A DNA stretch of 64,000 nt from assembly GCA_038207425.1 (NCBI GenBank), contig JBBQZU010000005.1, positions 1 to 64,000 on the forward strand, in the 5' to 3' direction. Position numbers and translations under genes: made by a program. Positions 54,487 to 63,400 of this stretch are shown in pieces; the first letter of the stretch is position 1, and each line of letters begins with the position of its first letter. Origin of the DNA: JBBQZU01 sp038207425. Its GTDB lineage: Bacteria; Bacteroidota; Bacteroidia; Flavobacteriales_D; Cryomorphaceae. Under the pieces are notes generated by a model. The model was not told the origin of the DNA, did no database searches, and saw only the letters and a program-made list of their open reading frames with translations.

Positions 54487-55773
54487 ATGAGCTACATAGC
54501 TAAAATTGAAGCAAGGGAAATACTCGATTCGCGGGGAAATCCAACCATAGAAGTGGATGTAATGACCGAAAACGGAATAATCGGTAGGGCTGCCGTACCT
54601 TCAGGAGCATCTACAGGAGCACATGAAGCTGCTGAACTCCGCGATGAAGACAAAAAGAGATACATGGGCAAAGGGGTACTCAAGGCTGTGCACAATGTAA
54701 ATGTTACGCTCAATAAGGAGTTGAACGGTGCATATGTTTTCGATCAGAATCTTATTGACATGGCGATGGTTGCCATAGATGGCACGGAGAATAAAAGTGC
54801 ATTGGGCGCCAACGCAATTCTGGGTGTTTCAATGGCAATAGCCAAAGCCGCAGCGCAGGAATCGAATCAGGAACTCTACAGATACATTGGTGGAGTAAGT
54901 GCCAATACGCTGCCAATTCCGATGATGAACATCGTAAATGGCGGCTCGCATGCCGACAATAACGTGGATGTTCAGGAATTTATGATCATGCCAATAGGCG
55001 CACAAAGCTTCTCGGAAGCACTCCGTATGGGAGTGGAAGTGTTTCATAACCTTAAGTCGGTTCTTAAGGGAATGGGCATGTCGACTAATGTAGGCGATGA
55101 AGGCGGTTTTGCACCAAACCTCAAGAGCAATGAAGAAGCACTTCAAATAATAATGAAGGCTATAGAAAAGGCCGGATACAAACCCGGACACGATGTATTC
55201 ATTGCACTCGATGTAGCTGCAAGCGAATTTTACAACGAAAAAGACAAAACATACCATCTGAGCTCTACCAATGAAAAGTTGAGTGCTGATGATATGATTG
55301 CCATGCTTGCATCGTGGAGCAGCAAGTATCCCATTGTAAGTATAGAAGATGGCTTGCATGAAGACGACTGGAAAGGTTGGAAATCATTGACAGACAAACT
55401 CGGCAAGAAAATTCAATTGGTTGGTGATGATCTTTTCGTAACGAATACCAAACGACTCCATAAAGGAATCAGCAAGGGAATTGCAAACTCAATTCTTATA
55501 AAAGTAAACCAGATAGGAACAATTACCGAAACCATTGAAGCCGTGAGCATGGCTACAAGCAATAGCTATACTTCTGTAATGAGTCACCGGAGCGGCGAAA
55601 CTGAAGACAGCACCATTGCCGACCTTGCAGTAGCACTCAATACCGGCCAAATAAAGACTGGAAGTGCTTCACGTAGCGACAGGATAGCAAAGTACAACCA
55701 GCTATTGCGTATTGAACAGCAATTGGGCAAAATGGCATATTACCCCGGCAAAAGTTTCAAGTACATGCCATAA
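54487..55773 (+). CDS. eno: Enolase
   Basis: 428 residues. It interconverts 2-phosphoglycerate and phosphoenolpyruvate in glycolysis. Motifs are AREILDSRGNPTIEVD, GASTGAHEAAELRD, NVGDEGGFAPNL, metal site SIEDGLHEDDW and LVGDDLFVTN, catalytic Lys region ILIKVNQIGT and MSHRSGETED. It lies 11 bases after carA and ends before a hairpin terminator. Confidence 0.97.
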   Translation: MSYIAKIEAREILDSRGNPTIEVDVMTENGIIGRAAVPSGASTGAHEAAELRDEDKKRYMGKGVLKAVHNVNVTLNKELNGAYVFDQNLIDMAMVAIDGTENKSALGANAILGVSMAIAKAAAQESNQELYRYIGGVSANTLPIPMMNIVNGGSHADNNVDVQEFMIMPIGAQSFSEALRMGVEVFHNLKSVLKGMGMSTNVGDEGGFAPNLKSNEEALQIIMKAIEKAGYKPGHDVFIALDVAASEFYNEKDKTYHLSSTNEKLSADDMIAMLASWSSKYPIVSIEDGLHEDDWKGWKSLTDKLGKKIQLVGDDLFVTNTKRLHKGISKGIANSILIKVNQIGTITETIEAVSMATSNSYTSVMSHRSGETEDSTIADLAVALNTGQIKTGSASRSDRIAKYNQLLRIEQQLGKMAYYPGKSFKYMP

Positions 55774-55801
55774 TATCGCGCTTACTTTTCATTTTACTCT
55801 G

Positions 55802-55830
55802 AAACTCCTGCTCTATCAGCGGGAGTTTTT
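55802..55830 (+). terminator. Hairpin terminator after eno
   Basis: AAACTCCTG pairs with CAG plus GGAGTTT (two bulged bases) around a six-base loop, ending in a T run. It lies 29 bases after the eno stop and separates the carA-eno unit from the next gene. Confidence 0.75.
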
Positions 55831-55941
55831 GTTTATGTTTCATTATTGGAAAGCTATTTTGTACTTTTAAGGGGGGGAAGTCTCCATTCGTTTGTATTTG
55901 GTTCAAGTGCAACCGAAATCACAATAAAAGATTGTATTCCC

Positions 55942-57492
55942 ATGAAGCCATCTACGGAGCTTTTTGAACTTATAAAATCGCTTACCAAGTCTGAGAAGCG
56001 CTTCTTTAAACTATCATCTTCCTTGCAACAGGGTGATAAGAATTACCTCAAAATATTTGATGTAATCGACAAGCAATCGGAATACAATGAAGAGGAAATA
56101 AAAACCCTCTTTGCGAACGCTACATTCGTAAAGCATCTTCCTTCCGAAAAAAATCACTTATACCGGCTCATCATGAAAAGCCTTAGAGCATTTCATGCAG
56201 ACAACTCAGTGAGCAGTATACTCAAGCACGAACTCAAGAATATTGAAATTCTTTACAAAAAGGCGCTTTACAGAGAATGCAACAAGTTTCTCATTAGGGT
56301 CAAAAGGGTTGCAATTGAATATGAAAAATTCTATTATCTCTTCGAACTACTTAGCTGGGAAAAGCTACTACTCGAAGAGGCCTATGAAGCAGGCGAGTTT
56401 ACTACAGATATTGACGCCCTTATCAAAGAAGAACAAGAAGTAATTGAAAGACTTCGAAACCTTGCAGCGTATCATGTGCTTTATTCTAAAATCAACTATG
56501 TGTTTCGCAGTGGAGGCTATGTACGCAGTGAAGCCGATCGCTTGCTGGTTGAAGAAATTTCACACCATCCGCTGATTATAGGGCGCAATACTGCTCAAAG
56601 CAAACGCGCAGCCACCATTTGCTATTACATTCAGGGATTTTGCGCTACAGCCAAAGCCGATAAGGAAACAGCCATATTGAAATTTCAACGGGTCAAAGAA
56701 ATTTTAGACAATAATCCATCTATCCGCAAAGATTTGCCTAAGCGCTATATGCGTGCTTTGAGCAATATCATGTCATTGCACATAGACCTTGGACGCCTCG
56801 ATGAAGGTGAGAAGATGATGGCAACGATGAAGGAGCTTTCCGGTAGCCAATTTTATGATACGGAAGATATTACCACTCTGATTTTTAGAGATGCGAGTCT
56901 TGCTGAGTTGAGAATTTTTGAGAAGAAAGGAGAGTTTGAAAAGGCAGTAGAAATTGTTGAGCAACTTATTGTATACATGGAAGACCCCATGTCGAGGCAT
57001 AATAAAGAGCATGAGCTTGTATTCATTAATGCGATTGCGTCGGTATACTTTGGTATGGGCATGTTCAAAGAATCGTTGCAATGGCTCAACCGCGTAATGA
57101 ATGATAATGAAACGAATCTTCGACAGGACATTTACAGCTATGCCCGATTATTCAACCTTATTGTTCATTTTGAACTTCGCAACTATGATTTACTTGAATA
57201 CATTATAAAGTCAACATTCCGGTATTTGAACAAGCGTCAACGCGATCATCAGTTGGAGGTTACCATACTTAATAATCTGAAGAAATTGGCGAAAAATGCC
57301 GGTGAAGAAGCAGAGAAGGAAATCTTCGCTTCGTTTGCAGTCGAATTGCGGGAAAGCATTATCACAGAGTCTGATCAAATTATTCTTTCGCACTTCAATT
57401 ATCATGCATGGATTGAAAGCAAGATAAGTGGTATACCGTTTAAAGACGCTGTAAAACAAATTTACAACCAGCAGCTTTTAGCGGTTTCATAA
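55942..57492 (+). CDS. Large alpha-helical protein of unknown function
   Basis: 516 residues from ATG 55942 (MKPSTELFELIKSLTKSEKR). The frame is open 32 codons further up, but that stretch directly follows the eno terminator and looks non-coding. No signal peptide or membrane helix is seen. The whole protein is predicted helical with TPR-like spacing (for example ALYRECNKFLIRVKRVAIEYEKFYYLFELL split across 270-330 bases in, and MGMFKESLQWLNRVMND near residue 375). I believe similar proteins occur across Bacteroidota as hypothetical proteins, but I know of no assigned role. It is monocistronic, ending at a shared convergent terminator. Confidence 0.8.
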   Translation: MKPSTELFELIKSLTKSEKRFFKLSSSLQQGDKNYLKIFDVIDKQSEYNEEEIKTLFANATFVKHLPSEKNHLYRLIMKSLRAFHADNSVSSILKHELKNIEILYKKALYRECNKFLIRVKRVAIEYEKFYYLFELLSWEKLLLEEAYEAGEFTTDIDALIKEEQEVIERLRNLAAYHVLYSKINYVFRSGGYVRSEADRLLVEEISHHPLIIGRNTAQSKRAATICYYIQGFCATAKADKETAILKFQRVKEILDNNPSIRKDLPKRYMRALSNIMSLHIDLGRLDEGEKMMATMKELSGSQFYDTEDITTLIFRDASLAELRIFEKKGEFEKAVEIVEQLIVYMEDPMSRHNKEHELVFINAIASVYFGMGMFKESLQWLNRVMNDNETNLRQDIYSYARLFNLIVHFELRNYDLLEYIIKSTFRYLNKRQRDHQLEVTILNNLKKLAKNAGEEAEKEIFASFAVELRESIITESDQIILSHFNYHAWIESKISGIPFKDAVKQIYNQQLLAVS

Positions 57493-57512
57493 AGCCAATA
57501 TTTATAAATGTG

Positions 57513-57540
57513 AAAAGCCATCTTTACGGATGGCTTTTTA
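57513..57540. terminator. Bidirectional terminator between convergent genes
   Basis: AAAAGCCATC (57513-57522) and GATGGCTTTT (57529-57538) form a perfect ten-base stem with a six-base loop. A run precedes T run on the plus side, so it can stop transcription from both the helical-protein gene and the minus-strand OmpA gene. Confidence 0.88.
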
Positions 57541-57565
57541 CGTTGTATAAAGATGTCAGTTCAAA

Positions 57566-59521
57566 CTACAAATTCTTTGTGGGTAATACTATGAACTCCG
57601 TTCGCCTGTTAGCCTGGTGCTCTTCTTCACTGCACTGTACGCCGGTTCTACAGCGGTTTACCGGCTGTGAGCTACCAAATCCTTTTGACCGAAGTCTGGT
57701 ATCTGAAATACCATTTTCACCCAGGTATTGAACCACTGACTCGGCTCTGCGCTTGGAAAGAGCGAGATTGTATGCAGCTCCTCCACGGCTATCGCAATGT
57801 GAGTGAATTTCGATCGATAATTTCGGGTTATCGAGTAGCAATGTCACCAACTTATCGAGCGTGCTTTTTGCATCCGTTCTTATACTGGCTTCATTATAGT
57901 CATAAAACACCTCGCCAATATTGTATGTTTTTGGTGCCGCAGAAGAACCATCATCCGCTACACCGCTTCCGGTGCCGCTATCGGCCGAAATAATTTCTTC
58001 AATAACAAGGCTAAGACTCAATTTTTTACTGATATCTTTTTTACTTGTTTTAAACTCTTCAGATACATTAAAGAACCCTTCTTTTTCGCCCTTTACTTTG
58101 TAGCTTTTGCCAGTAAGCAGGTTGAATTTAAATTTTCCATCCGTGCCGGTACTGATGCGGGCTGTGTCGCCATCAGTAAGATTTATTAAGGTAATAAGCA
58201 CTCCTTCAACCGGGGTGTCGGTAGTTTTGAGCACCGCAATACCATCGAGTATTACTTTTGGAGCTACTTTCTGAAATTCATAGATCATATCGCCACCGCT
58301 CCTGTCGGAAGATACATATCCGGTGCTGTCATTGTCATTAAAAATAATAGCAAAATCATCACGGCTTGAGTTTAACGGATAAGCCAAATTCACAGGCTTT
58401 GCCCAACTGCCCGCTACATTTTCTGATAAGAATACGTCTAGCCCTCCGAGGGTTTGATGCCCTTCACTTGAAAAATAAAGTTTCTCTGTTTTGGAGATAT
58501 ATGGAAATACTTCATTGCCTGCGGTATTGATATTACTTCCAAGATTTATAGGCTGGCTCCACGAAGTGCCATCAAATGTACTTTTGTAAATATCAGATCC
58601 GCCATATCCTCCAAGCATATCACTTGAAAAATACAATGTTTTGCCATCGGGGCTGAGCGAAGGATGGCCTACGCTGTAGCGCTGATTGTTGAAAGGCATT
58701 TCTTCAGATTCGGCCCACTTGCCGTCCACTTTTTTACTCTGGTACAAGTAAAATTGATTTTCTCTTTTTTCATTCACCAATTGCTTCTTCTGATTGCGCA
58801 TGGCACTTCTGGTGTAAATAATCATGTCTTGAGCAGCATTGAATGTTGCCGGCCCATCATGGTAGCGGCCATTTAGCTCGTCGGAAAATATTTTTGGTGT
58901 GGTCCATGAACCGTCGCCGGTTTTTTCCATATAATACATGTCTAAAAAAGCGTATCCGGTCCATGGGTTGGTATTGGCCGCGCTGGTTATTTCAGTTTCG
59001 GCAGCAAGCGCAATTCCTTTTCCATAATGCGCAGGGCCAAACATGGATACGGTAAAATCAAGTGGAAGTGCAGTGAGTATATATGCCGATGTGTCTTCCT
59101 TCAAAGTGGCGGTAGATTTGGTCGATATTAATAGACCCTGCGCTAGTTTGTCATCCGGATTGTCAGCGATATATGCTTCAAGGTAGGTTTTAGCTTCATT
59201 GTACTTATTGTTTTTCATAAGCACCTGTGCGTAGTGCAGTCGGTCTTCGCCTTGCAATGCACCGGCTTCGGCCACTTCGCGGTAGTATATTTCAGCATCG
59301 GCTGAGTTGTTCAGGTTGCGAAGTGAGCTGGCCAGTTTCAGCTTCACTTCGTTGTTGTCAGGTTGGCTATTGAGTGCTTTTTGATAACTCGATATAGCTT
59401 TTGAATAGCTTAGGTTATCGTAGTATTTGTCGCCTGACTTGATGCGCGCATTGGTACATGCAGCCAAAGCTGCAACCAGCGTAACATATAAAAACATCTT
59501 TGGTGTGAGAGAAGAACTCAT
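57566..59521 (-). CDS. PorE-like OmpA-family lipoprotein (TPR, PD40 propeller, CRD, OmpA)
   Basis: 651 residues. A lipoprotein signal ends at LAAC with Cys22. Order of domains: TPR-like helices (about 27-130), a WD40/PD40 beta-propeller (about 190-420, GHPSLSPDGKTLYFSSD, GGSDIYKS), a carboxypeptidase-regulatory module (about 425-500, PVEGVLITLINLTDGD) and an OmpA C-terminal domain (about 530-648) with peptidoglycan-binding Asp and Arg in HCDSRGGAAYN-x-x-LSKRRAE. The same domain order defines PorE of the type IX secretion system. It may anchor the neighbouring SprF-like protein to the wall. Paralogues of this architecture are common, so it need not be the core PorE. It lies 13 bases after the sprF-like gene. 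Confidence 0.88.
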   Translation of the reverse strand: MSSSLTPKMFLYVTLVAALAACTNARIKSGDKYYDNLSYSKAISSYQKALNSQPDNNEVKLKLASSLRNLNNSADAEIYYREVAEAGALQGEDRLHYAQVLMKNNKYNEAKTYLEAYIADNPDDKLAQGLLISTKSTATLKEDTSAYILTALPLDFTVSMFGPAHYGKGIALAAETEITSAANTNPWTGYAFLDMYYMEKTGDGSWTTPKIFSDELNGRYHDGPATFNAAQDMIIYTRSAMRNQKKQLVNEKRENQFYLYQSKKVDGKWAESEEMPFNNQRYSVGHPSLSPDGKTLYFSSDMLGGYGGSDIYKSTFDGTSWSQPINLGSNINTAGNEVFPYISKTEKLYFSSEGHQTLGGLDVFLSENVAGSWAKPVNLAYPLNSSRDDFAIIFNDNDSTGYVSSDRSGGDMIYEFQKVAPKVILDGIAVLKTTDTPVEGVLITLINLTDGDTARISTGTDGKFKFNLLTGKSYKVKGEKEGFFNVSEEFKTSKKDISKKLSLSLVIEEIISADSGTGSGVADDGSSAAPKTYNIGEVFYDYNEASIRTDAKSTLDKLVTLLLDNPKLSIEIHSHCDSRGGAAYNLALSKRRAESVVQYLGENGISDTRLRSKGFGSSQPVNRCRTGVQCSEEEHQANRRTEFIVLPTKNL

Positions 59522-59534
59522 GGTTTATAGGGTA

Positions 59535-60476
59535 TTAAAAATAACGTGGTGATTTGGTTTTGATCGGTTCTTTGTTGAAACGGAAACTCAGCATCAACTC
59601 ATGCGAGCCGTTGCTGTAGTCGTTGAGGCGTGAGGTGGTAAAGTCATATGAATAACCTATTCTCATGTCGGCTCCCAGTAAGTTGTAAATATGGTACTCA
59701 ATGATACCAATAATTGCATCGCCTGTGCGATAGGATGCACCAATCCAAAACGAATTTTTGATCAGCAAGTTGCAATTGATATCACCCTGTAGCGGAGCGG
59801 TGTTCAGGTATCGCAGCATAAATGATGGTTTAAGTGCAAGGTCATCATTAAGTTGAAATACATAGCCTGCGGTAAGATAGGTATGGGGCTCGAAGTATCT
59901 GTCGCTCCCATTATTTATTGCAAACCTAACATTCTTATCGGCCGCATAGATGGTAGGAACGCTAATACCCGCATACCAGAGCTTGGAATAGAAGTACACG
60001 CCTGCACCGAATTTTGGAACAAATGCATTTCTTACATTTTGTGAAAAGATGGGGTCATTGGCATCAAATACTTTGGTTTCACTCAGGTTTGAATTGTAAT
60101 CGGCAAAGCCTGCCCTTATTCCAAAGCTCATTTTGGTTTTGCCTTCTGAGTCCAGCATGAGATGGTAGCTCCAGTTTGCAAAAACTTCAGTTTGCCTGGT
60201 GTCGCCTATTTTGTCATTAATTACCGTTAGCCCCATTCCCATCAGGCCATCAGATATTGGGCCATCTACGCCGAGAGTTTGGGTTTTTGGTGCTCCTTCA
60301 AAACCTGCCCATTGATTGCGATATAGAGCAGTTGCTTCCGAAAAATTGTGCGACCCTGCATAAGCGGGGTTCAGGAAAAGCCCGTTGAACATGTATTGAC
60401 TTTTCAGTATCTCTTGCTGGCTGTATGCATTTCCCGAAAGGAAAAGCACTGCAATTATACCTGCGTATTTTTTCAT
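59535..60476 (-). CDS. PorP/SprF family type IX secretion outer-membrane protein
   Basis: 313 residues from ATG 60476 (MKKYAGIIAVLFLSGNAYSQQ); a start three codons upstream (60485) is also possible. After the signal peptide it shows the family opening SQYMFNGLFLNPAYAGS, GMGLTVINDKIGDTRQTEV and alternating beta-strands of an outer-membrane barrel (PSFMLRYL, NSFWIGASYRTGDAIIGI). SprF of Flavobacterium johnsoniae is needed to export SprB. Here it follows a giant SprB-repeat gene by one to ten bases, so it is most likely the dedicated export or tethering partner of that protein. Confidence 0.92.
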   Translation of the reverse strand: MKKYAGIIAVLFLSGNAYSQQEILKSQYMFNGLFLNPAYAGSHNFSEATALYRNQWAGFEGAPKTQTLGVDGPISDGLMGMGLTVINDKIGDTRQTEVFANWSYHLMLDSEGKTKMSFGIRAGFADYNSNLSETKVFDANDPIFSQNVRNAFVPKFGAGVYFYSKLWYAGISVPTIYAADKNVRFAINNGSDRYFEPHTYLTAGYVFQLNDDLALKPSFMLRYLNTAPLQGDINCNLLIKNSFWIGASYRTGDAIIGIIEYHIYNLLGADMRIGYSYDFTTSRLNDYSNGSHELMLSFRFNKEPIKTKSPRYF

Positions 60477-60486
60477 GGTGTACATA

Positions 60487-63400
60487 TTATCGCCTTAGTT
60501 CAAGATAGCCTTTCAGATTGTCCCTGTCGGGAATTTCTACAATTACAAAATAGGTTCCTTCCGGAAGTAATTCCCCACTTTCATTGGTGCCGAACCAGGG
60601 TGTGGCATTGTTGTAGTTATCTTCCTCATACAGCAAATTGCCCCATCGGTTGTATACATACACGGTATTTACCGGGAAGTTGTCAAGCCCGCGCACTGTG
60701 AGTGCATCATTAAATCCATCACCATTTGGCGAAATACCATTGGGCAACTCAAGCGGTACTGATTCCCTCAGGGTAATGTATGCCGTGTCACCACAAAGAA
60801 GCTCGTCAAGCACTGCCAGGCGGTATATTCCTGCGCGCAACCCTCCGAGATCGCCGCTACCTTCAAAGGCAAAACCATTAGGCCCTGTCCAATACAAAGT
60901 ATACTCACCACTACCACCAGATATCTCCGGGTTGAAAATGCTACCGTCGCTTCCGCCAAAAGTGGATACGTTAAATCCATTCGGAAATAGGGGGCTGATC
61001 AAATCAACGATATATAGTGAATCGGGCTGCCCAAGTGTGAGATCGAATTCGGCAATACAACCATTGGCATCAATGGCGAGCAATTGATAGTCGCCAGCGG
61101 GTACATTGTTAATGTCTTCACCGGTAGATATGAAATCGTCAGGTCCGCTCCACGCGTATACAATAGGCTGTTCGCCTTGTATCACCACAACGTCAATGGT
61201 ACCAGATGTTTCACCAAAACAAGTGGGTTCAGAAAGCACCGGATTTAGTGTCAGTGAATTCGTAGACTCTACCACAATGGTTTCAACTTGTTCACAGCCG
61301 TTGGAGTCAACGATTGTAGCGGTATAGATGTCGGCTGTAAGGTTGTTTATGCTCACGCCAGTAGTGCCATCGCTCCATGTAATGTTATATGGTTCTAAAC
61401 CTCCTGATACCGAAATAGTAATTGAGCCGTCGGCAGCATCGCACTGAGGGTTTATGATGTTAGCATCTACTACCAATGCAGGGCCGTTAATAAGTACATA
61501 GGCATCGCCAGCCGAGCAGCCGTTTGCATCGGTTACGGCATAAGTGTATGTGCCGGCAGGCAGGCTCGAAATTGAGAAATCGTTGGAAAGAAAGCCACCT
61601 GAGCCAACCCACTGAACGGTATATCCCGGTGAGCCGCCGGCAGCCGAAGCGGTAAGTGCTCCCGTATTGGTGCCAAAACAAAGAACTTCGGATTCAACTA
61701 TGACTGATGCTGTAACTTCCGTTTCAGGTTCGTCCAGTTCAAGTAATACGGTATACACACAGCTATTCAAGTCTTGTACAACGAGTACATAAACTCCTGC
61801 CATAAGATTGTTTACATCGGCAGTAGAAGCGCTGAAATTATTTGGCCCGAGCCAATTGTATACATAACCTGGTATACCACCGGTTGTGGTTGTAGTAATC
61901 GAACCATTTGAACCTCCCAGACAAGCCACATTATTTCCGGAAGGATAAGTGCCCGCTAAGGAAACAGCGCTAAGTGTACTTGCGGGTTCATTCATGTTGA
62001 TGCTGCCCTGCGCCGTGCAACCGCTCGCATCAGTTACTACCACCTGATACGTGCCGGCAAAGAGATTATCAGGGCTTTGAGCGGCGCTACTGAAGCCATT
62101 TGGACCTGTCCAGCTATAGGTGTATACTGGTGAGCCACCGCTCACTGTCATAAAAATAGCTCCATTGCTTTGGCCATTGCAAGCTATTTCTGTGCTTCCG
62201 GCAAATGTGGGAGCTGTGAGCTCCAATTGAAGCTCAGCCGGGCTCATAAGCACAATCAGCGTTTCCTGAACACAGCCATTCTCATCTTCTGTAGTGAGGA
62301 AATAATCTCCGGCGCAGAGGTTGGTCAGCACCAAGTCGGTTGAAGTAAATCCACTGGGCCCGGTCCAGGATGTTGTGATGATTCCGGTACCTCCGCTCAA
62401 TAACACTTGCAGGGAACCATCGCAAGCGCCGTTGCAACTTACGTTGAAACCGTTTGTGTAGCTAAATATAACTGGTGTAGCATCTATTCCGCTAGATTCA
62501 GTGAGGGTGATACATGATTCTTCTGTGCATCCATTTTGATCAGTAAGTACCAGGCAATATTCGCCTGCGATCAGGTTGGTGATATTCTGATCTGAAGAGC
62601 TGAACCCGTCGGGCCCGCTCCACTGAAAGTTGTAAGTGCCTGTGCCGCCTGTGACTATGCTGTTTATACTTCCGGTTGATGCCCCGAAGCAGCCTATGTT
62701 GACACCATTTGTTTCGGGGCTGCTGAGACCTATCGCTATAAGCGTTGGTTCTGAGATGGTTTCGCAAATGTTGAAAACGCAACCATTGGCATCAGTTATT
62801 TCCGCGCAGTATTCACCTGCACTGAGATTCGCAATGCTATTTCCCGTAAAGAAAAAGCCATTGGGTCCACTCCATTCAACGATGTATGTGGGTACTCCGC
62901 CTGCCGGCAATACGGATATACTTCCGGTGAGAATTTCCGGACAAGGCAGATCAGTAGCATCAATTGTTGCACTAAGTGGTTGTGATTCTGTAAGCGCTAT
63001 ACAGGTTTGTGCTTCGCAGCCTTGCGCATCAGTTAATTCCGCGCAGTACAACCCTGCAGCGAGTCCTGTAAGATTCTGTGCAGTTGATGTGAAGCCGTTT
63101 GGTCCGTTCCAGTTGACAGAAGTGATTCCCTGAGCGCCCGAAATGCCCAGATTGACAATTCCACTCGTTCCACCGGCACAGCCTATATTGGCGCCGCCTG
63201 CTACTATCGGACTCGTTGCAGCTATAAGCAGTGGCGCTGGTAAGGTAATGTCAAATTCTGAACTTATACTGCAACCGTTTGCATCTGCTACGAAAACGGT
63301 GTAGGTTCCATTGCCTGCTGAAATGCTGCCATCAGTAGCGCCTGTTGACCAGTTTATTGCATAAGGCGCAGTACCACCTGAAGTATTAAGGTCAATGCTG

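Noticed and set aside
54829..55359. 176-codon minus-strand frame inside eno
   Set aside because: Eno is complete and highly conserved on the other strand; the antisense frame has no recognisable product.
62636..63133. 165-codon plus-strand frame opposite the SprB repeats
   Set aside because: Repetitive antisense shadow of the SprB-type repeats.
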